Counted from the stretch's first letter, positions 10,575 to 22,944 are shown. The stretch: 64,000 nt of DNA from Neckera pumila (GCA_963969595.1 OZ018408.1:29636108-29700107); one strand, 5' to 3'. A program made the numbers and translations. The notes: a model not told the origin generated them from the letters alone.

Positions 10575-11877
10575 TCAATTTTCATTCAATTTTTTAGCTA
10601 GTTTTATGACTTTTTTCCTATAGTCATATTTCTTCCATTTATTATACTTAGATGTGCCCTCTATAACATTGAATTGATCAATGGCTGCATCTATATGTCT
10701 AGGTATATCATCTCTTCTTTGATACTTGAAATGACGTTTGATGGTCAATTCAGCTTCCTTCAGTGTTACATCGTCTACACTTCCATCATCTTCAATTGGA
10801 GCCTTTCCTTTCCTCTTCCTCTTGCGTTGTAATTCTCCTTCAATTGCCTTTCTACTTGGTCGCCTTTGCCTTTGTACCTCAAACTCTTCCTCATGAGTTG
10901 AAGTGTCTTGTGAAGGATTATTTTGAGATTCCTGTTACCAACCAATCTTCTATTATACCGTATGAAATTTAATAAATTAATGTATTAATAAAACCATTAA
11001 AATATAAATAAGATACAATAATGATGTACAATTGCATACCTCTTGGCTTTGTGTTCCTGCAGCTTCCAGTTGTAAAAGTCGGTCTTTAACACGTGAATCT
11101 TCTAGTCTTTCCGATGTTGGCTACATAAATTATAAAAAAAAAAAGTTATTACTAGTCACATATATGAAACTTGAAGTGCATCAAAAATTATAAGACTGTT
11201 GATAAACATTCTACATTACCACTTGGTACAAGATGTTCAAACAATACATTATTGTATTTAGATGCAACAGAGAACTTCAAAATGCATGTAAAACGAAATG
11301 GAGAATTACAAAAAAAATGATGTTAAAAAATACTCACTTCTGTTGATTTCTTCATTTTATTTTTGTTGTATTTGTCTACATTCTCTGTGTGCTCCAACAA
11401 GTAGTTGTAAATTTCTTTTGGTCGCCATGGCATTTGGATCTTCTCAAAATCCAACAACTCCATGTCCTTGGAGTTGGCTTCACATTTTGCCTGCACTGCA
11501 ACCTTCCATTCCTTTCGATTTCCCGTTTGCTTTTGATCCAACAAGTTTTTATCTTGTAGCCACATTTTTGCCTTCAACTGATTATTCACAAGTTTATGGT
11601 ATTCATCAATGTAGTACGTGGAAAGGAACTTCTTCCCATACAATTTTCCCTCCTCCTTCAATGTCCGTGGGTGATGAACATATATTTGTTCATAGGTAGG
11701 AATTGGAAGAGTATGTGGCCTACTAGTCCTAGTACTCCACTCATTGTCTAATTCATTTGTAGAAGAACTATTGACGGCGATTAGCGAACGACGATTGCCA
11801 CAGATAGGACAATAGTTGTAGGACTTTCTAGCAAATTTGTGATGACAACGAGAACATAATTCTGGAATTGTTGTCAT
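10575..11877 (-). CDS. Zinc-ribbon basic protein, probable second gene of a CACTA-like transposon
   Basis: Three exons (11877-11338, 11120-11040, 10931-10575) join in phase 0 with GT-AG borders (donors GTGAGT and GTATGC) to give 325 residues with no internal stop. I chose ATG at 11877, giving MTTIPELC. Residues about 7-29 carry CSRCHH and CPICG, a four-cysteine zinc ribbon. Residues 100-180 are charged and hydrophilic, with a PWRPKEIYNYLLEH segment. The C-terminal exon has a strongly basic RKRKRKGK cluster, a likely nuclear signal. No enzyme motif is seen. It is divergent from the Tnp2-type transposase starting at 13243. CACTA elements commonly carry a second, DNA-binding gene, and that is my inference here, not a homology call. 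Unlike its neighbour it looks undamaged. Confidence 0.6.
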
Positions 11878-12061
11878 ACTGACTATAAATTTAAACAATC
11901 AAATCAAATGAAAATTATTGTATGACGCCTCAACTACCTCCTATGACTTATAGTGTAAAAATACACTGAACTCTAAGCAAAAGCATAAAATATACTTATT
12001 AAGAAGAATATTTTACAAAGAGCTCAAACCACCAAACTGTAGAAAGAGAGCAATCTCTAAA

Positions 12062-12175
12062 AAAAAAGCCTTATATAATAGAGACTATATATATAATAAT
12101 ATATATAATATAATATAATATAATATATATAATGAGCTCCGTCTTATATAATAGAGACTATCAATAAAGACTATT
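12062..12175. repeat. AT microsatellite between 19-bp direct repeats
   Basis: CTTATATAATAGAGACTAT occurs at about 12070 and again at about 12150. It flanks a run of TATAATATAATATA-type sequence. Confidence 0.7.
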
Positions 12176-12907
12176 AGTCTTCAGAATAAAATTAAGCTTT
12201 CACTTTTATATTTAATTTGCTATCTTTGGTTCTCTCTAGAACCATCCACAAAAGTAAAAGACCTAATTATACTTTTGCAATCATATGTTATCCGAATCAT
12301 TTCTTATCCAATTTTAATCTTCTATTTGGAGTTATGTAGTTCTAAGTTCCAACACTCTTGTGTTCTTCCAGTGCACTAGTCATCCAAGTGGAGTTATTTA
12401 ACTCCACTTCATCAATGCATCTCATCTCCAAGCATTCCAATGCCTTTGTCATCCAATCGGAGTTGCCTAATTCCAGTGCACAAATCCACCATCTGGAGAT
12501 ATCTATCTCTGGACAATCTCCGCTTACCCACTAGTACACATGTCATCATGAATCAATTCTTCATCATTCATCAATCATTAATGCATTCATTTGTCAAAGG
12601 TCATAACAAAAATTATGATGCAATCATCATTCTTTTTATTCATCAATGCCTGTATCCATCTAGCATTGTGACAAAGGTCTTGGCAATACACCTCTTGAAA
12701 ATTTAATTTAAAAGTTTTAAAAGTTACAAAAATAGAAAAAAATAACAATAATGATAAAAATAACAAAAATTTCATAACCTCAAATTATAATTATATCAAA
12801 TTCAACTATAATATAATGTGAAGGACATGATTTGCGTGAGGATTTGTAGAATTCTCTAGTTTCTTTTACTTTAGATTAATACTAGGGACATGACCATCAT
12901 CAACCTT

Positions 12908-13034
12908 CTAGTTCCTTTTACATTAGTTTAATATTTGTTCCTTTTACTTTAGATTAATATTTGTTTCTTTTACTTTAAATTAACATTTGTTCCTTTTACT
13001 TTAGATTAATACTTGTTCCTTTCACTTTAGATTA
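12908..13034 (+). repeat. 26-bp tandem repeat upstream of the transposase
   Basis: Four to five imperfect copies of TTGTTCCTTTTACTTTAGAT plus TAATAT occupy the divergent interval between the zinc-ribbon gene and the Tnp2-type frame. A further related word occurs at about 12858. The position suggests a promoter or transposase-binding array, but function is not shown. Confidence 0.75.
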
Positions 13035-13242
13035 GGGTACATATTAAGGGTGAAGGCTGAAGAATTCTTCAGTCTCAACATCGCTTACCCCTCTTGTAAT
13101 TTGTGTGTTCATTTTGTTAATCCATATTTATAACAGCTCTAGTTCTTATCAAGTGTTCTTGTATCTTGTACCCCTGACACATAACCTCTACTCATCCTCC
13201 TGAATTGTCATATATTTGATACTCCAATTGAAAATTATTGCA

Positions 13243-16200
13243 ATGGCAAGAGCTCCAAGAAGACCTAGATTGGTAATGTGCAAATGTTGGTTCCATTGTT
13301 TTGGAGGACAGCGTGTCTGGAAAGCTACATATGACAAACACAAAGTTGAAGTTGAGAGACGTGCATGTTTTTTTGAAAGTAGATTGAACGAGAGAAATGC
13401 AACTAATGCAACACGTATCAATAATGTATTGGAAGTTGAAGAAAATATTGATTCTACTGAAAGCACAGATAATACATATAACAGTGACCATGATGCATTG
13501 AGTGATGGTGATGAAACCACTGACGTGACAAATGATCCAATAGCAAATTTGGCACATGACATTGAAAATGATTTAGAAAATGACATTGAAAATGATACAG
13601 AAAATGACATTGCACATGACATGGCAAGTGACTTTGAGTCCAATCTAGGAAGAGATTCCATGGATGATGTAGCCGGTGATGAAATGGGTGACGTAGGGGA
13701 TGAGGGGAGAGATGACATGGTAATGGAAGAACTAGGTGAGCGGGCTATGAATGCTTTGAGACATGCTTTCATTAAAATGCAGAGTGACTGGGATTTTTTT
13801 AATTGTCCAATCTCATGCCAAGATTCCATCATCTGCCATTTATTTGATGGATTGAGCGCTGAAGATTCTCATGGAGTGGAGCCAAAATTTGGAGCTATTT
13901 TCAGACGCATGTCTGGAGATTGGAAAGGAGAACTGGATGAACAACAAGTTGTGAATACTTGGAAGAAATTAATGGAGATGTATAAGAGTAGAGGAATGGT
14001 TGAACCCAAGAGGTACCGAATGTGAATTGGATCAACTGAAGAAAATATACATGACGCTATCATCCTTGAACCTAGTACTGAAGATACATATGAAGGAGAC
14101 AAGGTTGTCAATTGTACATGCAATCCACCAAAAATTAAACGAGACTGTCATATCCACGCTGAAACATGTACGATGTGCAATAATACCAGGAAAAACATGA
14201 TTCCAATAGATTATTTGCCAATTACAAATCAACTACAAAATATTATGCGCTCAAAGTTGTATTCTGAAAAAATGTTAAGTCTTTGGAAGAAAAAAGATTG
14301 TTGGCTAGGGAAGTCTGTGAATGAAGTCCCTCCATCCATTAACGATTTTTGGGATGGAGAAAAGATTAGAAGTTATCAAGATTGGTGGAATCCTGAGCTT
14401 GAGTGGGAATTACCAATAATTTGCAAGAGTTGTGGAATGGCTCATAGCTCATTTCCATGTAAAAGTGAATATTTGATTAGTGGATGGAATGAAGAATCAA
14501 AATTGTATATTTTTGATTGTTGGAATTGTTTGGAAGAAGTATCCTGTGAGAGGAAGATGGTACAGGGAGATCCTAGGAATGTAGCGTTGGCAGCTCATTG
14601 GGATGGATTTACAGTTTCAAAGCGGTACAACCGAAGTAGCTGGGTTTTAGAGGTAGCCATCTTGAACGCAGGAAAAAAAAATCCAATTGAACTCATTCCG
14701 GTGCTTTTCATTCCGACAACATAATTTCCAAAAAATGTTGGTGCCAGTGCAATAGTAGACAAAAAAATTAAAGAATCAATGGTGAAACTACTAGACCCAT
14801 TCATAAAAGAGATGCAAGATATTTTTTATGACGGTTTCACTGTTGACTACCCGTACTCTCTCATAACAGAGCATTTTCCTAACATACCAAGAAACAACCA
14901 CATAAGAGCAATGTTGATGCTTGTTACAGGGAACCACCCAGCTCAATGCAAAATGGGAAAGTTGAAACAATCTGGGATGTCTCCTTGTAGAAGGTGCAAA
15001 ACGCATTCTGAGTTGATAGATGGTCGTTATGTATTCAGCCGTAATCGTGAGCAGATTTGGCATCCTCCTCAAAGACGCAATGCTACAGAATTATGGGACG
15101 CTGTTCGTGGATGGAACCGATTGCCTCGTCAACCCAAAAAAGCATTCACAATTCATGGACAAAAAACTGGTATTTGTGGGGAGTCCCCTTTGTGGAAATT
15201 GTATCACCTATATGGTTTTGATCTTTCAAAGGATCTTGTGTACGACGTCATGCATATTATGGGCTTAAATATTTTTAAATCATATATCAAGAAGTTATTT
15301 ATGTGGATTGGAGAAGATGCTGAAAAAAAGAGGAAAGTGCAAGAAATGTGTCTAATAGTGCAAGAAGCACGCCCTCGTGAGTTACGGGGAGGGCGATGGC
15401 CAAATGACCCCTTTGAGTATACTAGCTCTTTCATGGCAGAAGAAAACCAAAAATTCATTCAATGGATACTACCAAATGTTTTGTATACATTGAATCAAGA
15501 AGAATTTATGGATTCAAAACTTTTAGACATGGGATTGTGTCTTATTGACGTTTCTCATTATTTTTTCAATGAGACTAGAATCAAAGGATGCAACAGCAGA
15601 CCTGCAGAATGTGCGACTGTTGCTTCAAACATGGCAAATTCTATCAGATGATTTACATGGACCATGAGGAAGACCTTTAGAACATGTTGCAGGTGCAGGG
15701 CACGTCTTAAAAGATGTCTTAAGATTTGGACACTCAGATGTATATTGGTGTTTTCCTTATGAAAGAGAGGTTCAGAAATACCAAAACATACACACCAACA
15801 ACAAACAAGTGGAACAAACTTTTATTGCATTCTACAGCCGAAGACAATTTCAAAACATAGAGACAAGTGTTTGTGCTGAGAGTGATGGATTGAATATGTC
15901 TGAAAGAGCACTTATTGAACTTCATGAGTACTTGCATGTACATGAGTACTTGAATGAAACAATGAAGTACGACACTTCCCGTTGCCCAACATGGCATAGA
16001 AAGCATTTTTTAACTTGCACATCTATTGAGGACGCTACAAAAATCAACAAGTTGTTAAAGAGTACAGTAGGAACAATATGTTCATATACGGCTTGTTCCA
16101 AGGGAATCTTAATTGGAGGGAAGAAGGGGAGGAAAGCTCGACCCAAGCCTGCTGATGGTGGACTAGAGAACTTCTTACAAAATCATTTTGAAGTACAAGA

Positions 16201-16684
16201 CTGGGGAACATATGTATACACGCACATCCAGAAGTGTATGCTACAAGGAGTACTATATGAGATTGGAGACGATGTTGTTGTGAGGCCCTATGATGAACAA
16301 CATGTATCTATGAAAGCCAGAATATCTCAATTCATCTATGTATGGTATAAGAGAGAAATGCACGTTTTTTTTGGTGCTACCTACTACTACCTATATAGAG
16401 TGACTAAATCAGATGGCCAAAGAAGAAAACAAAAAATAGCAGTCCGCAAGGGTACAGAGTATGTTGACCCCATAATACAAATGCATTTGATATATACAGA
16501 CCAGATGGCTCCATTCAATGAAAAAAGTTTTAGGAGTTTGAGCTTCTTACAACATAAATTTATGAAAATTGGTCCTATCTACGATGGAACTAGACAAGAA
16601 GGGTTGAGAATTGCTTATGAAATGTGTGATAGCACAAAACGTGAACGTATATTGAAATTACATAGTCGGGTACTTAAAGAATAG
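13243..16684 (+). pseudogene. CACTA (En/Spm) Tnp2-type transposase, decayed
   Basis: The frame runs from MARAPRRPRLVMCKCWFHC, a cysteine/histidine N-terminus typical of Tnp2 proteins, through a low-complexity acidic region (about residues 105-165, repeated END/AHD words). It continues through a WWNPELEW block, HIRAMLMLVTGNHPAQCKMG with SPCRRC, ESPLWKLYHLYGFDLSKDLV and VYDVMH, and ELRGGRWP. The next parts are LEHVAGAGHVLKDVLRFGHS and DVYWCFPYER. A C-terminal part with GVLYEIGDDVVVRPYD ends at TAG 16684. It is broken by TGA at 14023, TAA at 14722, a frameshift near 15635 and TGA at 15665. Elsewhere the frame stays open, including 14026-14172. In this family the GDHPA-type aspartate is expected where GNHPA stands, so a catalytic residue may also be lost. 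No intron is needed. Element termini were not recognised. Confidence 0.8.
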
Positions 16685-16689
16685 GCTAA

Positions 16690-18725
16690 TGTCATGAAGC
16701 GGATGCATTGAGAGTAGTAATAGTTAGTGTAAGTGGCATTTAGAGGATTCTATATATTTTTTTCCTACGTAATAAAGATTGTTTCTTTGTCTAAAGGCAC
16801 TCAAAATTGCTATTGTTATTGCATTCATCAAAGAGAATGCATGACAAGCCTTCTTATTAGTGTTCAATTGAAATTGATTAATTTTATTTGTTGGGATCAA
16901 ATAATAAGAAGTTCATGAAGTGCTGTAGTACTAAGTAAAAGGTATTAGCATTTAAGCAATCATAAAGAATTTATTGTAAATCAACCATGAAGATTTGGAT
17001 GATTGAAACTACCATTTATAAAATTAAAATGCATTTACGTATGAATATACAATATTTTTATTGTGACTTTGACTATTCAATTTGTTTGGTAAAAGGACCA
17101 CGCTACAAGATAAAACAAAATAAACATACAAATTGACCGAATGCCAGAATTAATTTTTCCTAATTCCCGAATGTTATATCCAATGTGATCATACGGTAAT
17201 TGAGCCGTAGTTGGTGGAGTTGGAAAATAATTTGGATGCACATACTATAATATTGGCCAAAAAGAAGTTAAACAATCTTTAAAAATTAAAATTTGGAATA
17301 AAATAATAAAAAGAATCAAACTTAGCGTTTAGAGAAACAATTCAAACAGGAAATTACAAATAAATAACTAGTAATTATGAAGTCCAAAATATCTTGAATA
17401 TCTTAGACAACAAGTACATCCCAACACTAAATAGAGTGATTAGGTGGCCTTTACAATTTGGTGGCATTCTAAAAAAAAATTACTCTGAAAGTCATAAACG
17501 TCAACAAATATTCTTATATATACTTCCATTTGTGCACATGTTGGTTTATGAGTTCCAATTACACAAATAACTAAATCAAAAGTAGTGCATTCTTGTACAA
17601 TAGCAAGAAATATTAGTTCATTGTGGAATGTGAAGAAATTAATGAAGGACAATGTAATTTCACTATAATTTAGTGTAGGTGACAATGTGGGGCCAAAGGT
17701 TTCTTAAATTACGATGCGAGGAGCCATGGGGGGCCAACAAATCACAAGCCAACGCACATGTTCAGGAAAATGGCTAGTGTCGGCGGTTTACGCCATGCTA
17801 CACCTGGCAGGCTGGTAGAAACTGCCCTGAAGGAATTGAGCCCTGCCAACACCGGTGCCAACACCGCCCGTTGCAAATCCGCCAAGTGACGGTGGACCAA
17901 AGTAATTTTTCATTGTGATTCGGGTTTTGGATCTTTATTCACAACGGTTAGGAAACAAATTGAAGATTAACATACTTTGCTTTGAAAGCGATCATTTGAA
18001 AGCTGATTGTATTTTTGAAGAAGTTGAACTCCTTCAAATATTTTTTGATTAATTTTTTTATAGAAACTAGTGTACCCTCTATTTTTTTCCTAATAAAAAT
18101 AAATTTAATTTTTTAGTTTGTAAAAACTTTGAAATTTAATAACTTTCACATTGTAGTGTGAAAAATTGTGTTTATGTACAAATCAAAAGCTTTATGCAAA
18201 AAAGAGTGCAAGCACTTTGTTTTGCGGTGTTTAAACATGCAATTCAATAGTAACAAATTTTTCAAAACAAAAGGTAGTTTAATTAAATTTTCTAATTCAT
18301 TAAAAAATAAAAAAATATCTATGTGCTTATTGACATTTCATACCATTGTATTCATGTTTTTCCCTTGAATGCAAGTATGCTTGATATCATGTCTATTAAA
18401 TGTTCAAATCATTGTCATTGCATTGCAATATTCAATGGTTGATTCAACATAAAATGCCTTTGTGTTGAACTTGATTTGGAAGTAACAAGTTCCTTGCAAG
18501 TTACTAATTTTGGAGTTTCATTGTTATTGTAAGCAAGTGCTAATTCAATCTTATATTGAGTTTGAAGAATGAACCTCCACAAAACAGTTTAGCATGTACT
18601 TGTTCCCTTGTTGTGTATCATAGAATTATCAAAGAACATGAATTGTGTTTGGAAAATGATTTATAAACTATGAATTTCTATCTGTGGTATGTGGAAAGTA
18701 TGTTTGGAAAATCAATAGGGTTATT
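16690..18725. other. Intergenic, AT-rich, with a GC-rich patch
   Basis: It is mostly A/T-rich with only chance open frames. A GC-rich patch at about 17695-17905, with ACACCGGTGCCAACACCG, stands out and could belong to the end of the CACTA-like element. I could not pair it with a left terminus. Confidence 0.35.
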
Positions 18726-19494
18726 TAAACCCCTAAATAATTTTGACTATGTTTTCACCAAAGTCAATTCTAAATTGCCATTTCCAAAAATCACATAGTA
18801 AAACATCTTGAAGTAAGCTTGTTTGTAAACATGTGGAAAAAATTTCAAAAATTTCCGCCATGTAGATTGCAAGATATATTAGCATTTAAACTGACAAATT
18901 TCCTTTTCTTGGCCCTCAAAAAATCCTAGTAGCTTCACTTCCGAAAGTCACATTTGTATGAAAAAATGTCCCAAATGGTTGCAACTCTTTGAATTCATTT
19001 TTCAAGTCAAGTTGGTAACATGCTAAAAAAAACTAAAATCATTTGGAATTGTACAACATATAAGAAAAAAATAATAAGTAGAGAGGAGTAGAGAATGATT
19101 AAAATATAGAATTGTTAACAATTTATTTATGGAATTGAAAAATGCCAATCCCAATGGTTGTAATGATTTTTTAGTGTAGGCATTTACTATCTTTTTTGAG
19201 GTGATAGTGTAAAACCATGTACAAGTTTAAAAGTAGGGTAGTTAGGGAATAATTTTTGCAGACGTGGCATGTAGCCATTGAACAAAAATCATTTCCAATT
19301 TCCTACATTAAAACACCCAATCTCCAAATTCACTTCCTTCCTCTTCAATTGCTTTCTTTGCACAACAAATCCTAAATTACATTGAAAAATTCAATTTCTA
19401 TTTTTTTTTTAATTTCATGTAAAACTATTACATTCAATCCTAAATCCTAAGCTCTTTAACTAGAATTTGTCTTTTTCATGTTGCTAAAATTCTC

Positions 19495-19755
19495 TCAAAT
19501 GAATTAATTTGAATGCATTCTTTGAAATAAAATAATTTGAATTCATTTGCAAAAATGAATTCATTTGAATTCATTCTGTCAACAAAATTAATTTGAATTC
19601 ATTCTCTCAAATGAATTACATTGAATTGATACTCTCAAATGAATTGATTTGAATCCATTCTATAAAATGAATTAATTTGAATTGATTCTCTGAAATGAAT
19701 TAAACTAAATTCATTTTATGAAATGAATTCTTTTGAATTTGTTCTATGAAATGAA
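19495..19755. repeat. AATGAATT/GAATTCATT degenerate repeat
   Basis: Eight or so imperfect units built from AAATGAATTNATTTGAATTC occur, each partly palindromic. There is no coding potential. Confidence 0.75.
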
Positions 19756-19898
19756 ATGTACAAAAATGTATAGATGAAATCCTTCATAACATTTAGTTTC
19801 AGTTATCTTTCTACAACCAATTACATTTTTCAAAGTCAATCATAATGTAAAGATCATAAATCAACAAAATTTATTAATTTGAATATTTGATTTACATA

Positions 19899-19979
19899 TT
19901 CCCTCCGTTTGGAAACAGTGCATCCATTCTTAGTGCAATCACTATAGAGAATGGATACACTATTTCCAGACGGAGGGAG
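19899..19979. mobile_element. Stowaway-type MITE
   Basis: An 81-bp near-palindrome bounded by TTCCCTCCGTTTGGAAA and TTTCCAGACGGAGGGAG, with TA on both sides. The CTCCCTCCGT terminus and TA target are characteristic of plant Stowaway elements, which are mobilised by mariner-like transposases. Confidence 0.92.
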
Positions 19980-20467
19980 TATTACATATTTATATGAAGA
20001 AGCATAAACAGAATCCTGTTGTCACTACCACATACCTATATTGCATGACCAAATTGCACTACTGAAGACTTTCCAAAAAGAAATTAGTTTTCTTTTCGAA
20101 TCATGCGGTTATTACAACTTCAATGACTTTTTTTTTCTTAATTCACATTGCACGACAGTTGAGGGTGCTCTTAGGTTTTTTTAATCTCATCTAGTGGTTG
20201 TTATTTTTCACTTTGGACGGGGGGGGATAGGTTGCATGACAATTTTCAAGAGAATAATAAACAATCTACATCCAATGTTTTCTGGGTTTTTTCTAAAAAT
20301 ATTACAAATTGAGTTCTGAAATTGTTGAGCCTTAAAGCTACTCCTTGAGCACTTGTTGTATTAAAATATCAAAGAAAATAAATGAAAATTCCATTTATAG
20401 TGCCATAGTGAGCTGCTAAAAAATTTCTATATTGCTGAAAAATGCAATTTGGGCATTTAGGGGTTAA

Positions 20468-21049
20468 AATTTGATTTGGTAGAACGATTATAACTTCATT
20501 TTAAACTAATCTAATTTTGAACCAACTATTAGTTCTAGTGTTGAAGTATACTCAAAAGATTTATTAGTTGAGTTAGAAATCTCTTTAAAGTTTATATGTT
20601 GTAGGAGCAATTATTTTAAAGGAGTGCAAGTTACACATTGGCTACCACATTCTTCAGTTTGTTGCAGTCTTGACTAAAATCTAATTTTCCAAGGATTTTT
20701 TCCAATATGCTATTGCCTCTTTAGCAAATTTAGCCACTTGTGTGAATGTTGCTGGGGACCGTCCTTCGGATGGACGTTATAAAGTCACTAGTAAAAAAAT
20801 GAGTAAAATACTAAGCCCCAGCACAGCGCATCCCTGCTAACTCGCACAAGCCTGGGCAGTACAGTAGGCATGCCTTCCCTGCCACTCGCATCAAGCATCG
20901 CATCGCATCGCGCAGCGCACAGCAAGTTTGGTCGAGTCACTTGCCCGTGCCGATTCACTGGGCAGTAACTTTCGCGATTCACTGGGCAGTAACTTTCGCG
21001 ATTCACTGCCCAGTGAATCGGTCCAGGTTCCCTGTGATATATTCCCCAA
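20468..21049. other. Non-coding, shared with 26.5 kb in part, leading into the minisatellite
   Basis: The segment about 20620-20745 (CACATTGGCTACCA..., TTGACTAAAATCTAATTTT) matches 26525-26680. From 20930 two copies of ATTCACTGGGCAGTAACTTT precede a palindrome GATTCACTGCCCAGTGAATC. GGTCCAGGTTCCCTGTG then matches, inverted, the CAGGGAACCTGGACCGG block at 4733, which also adjoins the minisatellite. Confidence 0.6.
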
Positions 21050-22030
21050 CGTGGTGGTCGCAGCGGGGACTCATCCCAGCGTTCGTGGTGGTCGCAGCGG
21101 GGACTCATCCCGGCGTTCATGGTGGTTGCAGCAGGGACTCATCCCAACGCGCGTGGAGGTCGCAGCGGCAATCTTCCCAGTGTGGTGGTCGCAAGCGGGG
21201 ACTCATACTGTATATCCCAGCGTGGAGGTTGAAGTGGGGACTCATACTGTATATCCCAGCGTGGAGGTTGAAGTGGGGACTCATCCCAGCACGCTTGGTC
21301 ATCGCAGCCGGGACTCATCCCAGCGCGCGTGGTGGTCGCAGCCGGGATTCATCCCAGCGTGCGTGGTGGTCGCAGCCAGGAGTCATCCCAGCGCGCGTGG
21401 TGGTCGCAGCGGGGGGACTCATCCCAACGCGCGTGGAGGTCGCAGCGGGGAATCATCCCAGTGTGGTGGTCGCAAGCGGGGACTCATACTGTATATCCCA
21501 GCGTGGTGATCGCAGTCGGGACTCATCCCAGCGTGCGTGGTGGTCGCAGCCGGGACTCATCTCAGCGCGCGTGGTGGTCGCAGCGGGGACTCATCCCAGC
21601 GCGCGTGGTGGTCGCAGCGGGGACTCATCCCAGCGCGCGTGGTGGTCGCAGCAGGGACTCATCCCAGCGCACGTGGAGGTCGCAGCAGGGACTCATCCCA
21701 TTGTGGTGGTCGCAAGCGGGGACTCATCTCAGCGTGGTGGTCGCAAGCGGGGACTCATCCCAGCGTGGTGGTCGAAGCGGGGGATTCATCCCAGTGGTGG
21801 TTGAAGTGGGGGACTTATCCCAGCGTGGCGGTCGTAGCAAGGACTCATCCCAGTGTTGTGGTCGCAGCCGGGGACTCATCTCAGCGTGGTGGTCGCAAGC
21901 GGGGACTCATCCCAGCGTGGTGGTCGAAGCGGGGGATTCATCCCAGTGGTGGTTGAAGTGGGGGACTTATCCCAGCGTGGCGGTCGTAGCAAGGACTCAT
22001 CCCAGTGTTGTGGTCGCAGCCGGGGACTCA
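21050..22030 (+). repeat. 34-bp minisatellite (variant units 30-34 bp)
   Basis: About thirty imperfect copies of a unit made of GGGACTCATCCCAGCGCGCG followed by TGGTGGTCGCAGC. Full units are 34 bp; shorter ones lack CGCG. The unit has no stop codon in any of the three forward frames, so long overlapping open frames (193, 244 and 287 residues) arise as artefacts of period 34. The array ends in CTGTGATCGAGCAGAGAAC, 40-50 bases before the start of the two-exon gene. The same array precedes the inverted gene copy at 49.97-50.41 kb. Confidence 0.95.
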
Positions 22031-22088
22031 TCTGTGATCGAGCAGAGAACAAATTGTGGTTGAGCGAAGGTCGGATACTCACATCAAA

Positions 22089-22944
22089 ATGTCAATCTGG
22101 CTTGAATTTGACGCTCTGGGCTCGGGTGCTGGTTCGTCCAGAAGGGACCAATTCCTGATGGAACTTCTGGAAACTCCGCTTCCTGGAGTTCACTGCAATG
22201 CTGTTGACGACGAGGCCGAGCTCTCTTTAGCCACTCGGTCACCCCAAATATTGAATGCAGGAAGTCCTCGACTTGTGGATGGTGCTCGAGAAAGGCACAT
22301 CGTACCAGGATATCAGCAGACTGCGCGGGACTGGGTCTCGGATCACGCTGCCATGAAGATTCTGGCACAAGGTATTAGTCAATTCTATCCACGGTGCTTG
22401 AACACGCATTGCCTTTGTCAAATTTGAAACTTATCTCCGTTCTGCAAGAAACTGGACCCCTTTCTGTCTCCAGGTAATTGAAGCTCAGTGCTCCCTTAAC
22501 AGAAACTGATGTTATATATTAATTTTTGAAATGCAACGGTTGCTAGGTTCACAAGGAGATCCAGCCACAGCCAGATCCGGAGAAGCATCTTTCAGTAAGG
22601 CTGATGGTGATATTTCCCACTCGCAGTGCCTTGAATTTCTGTGCGCAAAAGGGCCTAGTCTTCTCATCGAAAACCTCAAAGACGAAGAGAAGATTTGCAG
22701 CGTGTTACTGAACATGGCTGACATTGTGAAGGTCCTCCCACCGGCCAATGAGCCGTTACCAGGGGATATCTTGGACATGACTCTTTGGAAGGCTTCTTTG
22801 TGGGCACTCGTCCAGGAAATGAAGACCGTGGCTGAGAATTTCCCTTCGTTGATTGGGAACTCTGGCGTGTATGTGCTCACCGCATCGCCCTACTCTGCAT
22901 TTCTGAGAGCCTTGGCGGCCGAGATTGCTGATCGACGCAGCTGA
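22089..22944 (+). CDS. Unrecognised 226-residue protein, two exons, copy 1
   Basis: Exon 1 is 22089-22371 (ATG, MSIWLEFDALG), donor AAG|GTATTAG. Exon 2 is 22547-22944, acceptor GCTAG|GTTCAC. The junction restores codon GGT, and the joined frame gives 226 residues. The 175-base intron is TA-rich. I recognise no domain: the protein is acidic to neutral, with no signal peptide or membrane segment. Its C-terminal half looks helical (LKDEEKICSVLLNMADIVKV, ALVQEMKTVAENFPSL, AFLRALAAEIADRRS). The inverted copy at 48804-49918 keeps both exons, the splice sites and the frame with only about a dozen residue changes. This points to recent duplication or selection. The minisatellite lies directly upstream. 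It may be a small gene family unique to this lineage or a captured gene in a mobile unit. Confidence 0.6.

Larger units (their letters stand above)
18730..20463 (+). mobile_element. Old piggyBac-like element, family A, with internal insertions
   Basis: The left end TTAAACCCCTAAAT plus GACTATGTTTTCACC and the right end GGGCATTTAGGGGTTAA match family A. Compared with the uninterrupted copies at 41 kb, about 1.1 kb of foreign sequence lies between roughly 19165 and 20255. The break falls within the family sequence GGTTGTAATG...AATCTACATCC. That insert holds the tandem repeat at 19495 and the Stowaway MITE at 19899. Confidence 0.6.

Noticed and set aside
13188..13832. 214-residue minus-strand open frame
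   Set aside because: It is the complement of the acidic low-complexity region of the Tnp2-type frame.
21050..22030. CRISPR-like array
   Set aside because: Units of about 34 bp abut each other with no unique spacers, and the context is eukaryotic.
20928..22158. Long overlapping plus-strand open frames (up to 287 residues)
   Set aside because: They are translations of the 34-bp minisatellite, whose unit lacks stops in every forward frame; there is no start context or domain.
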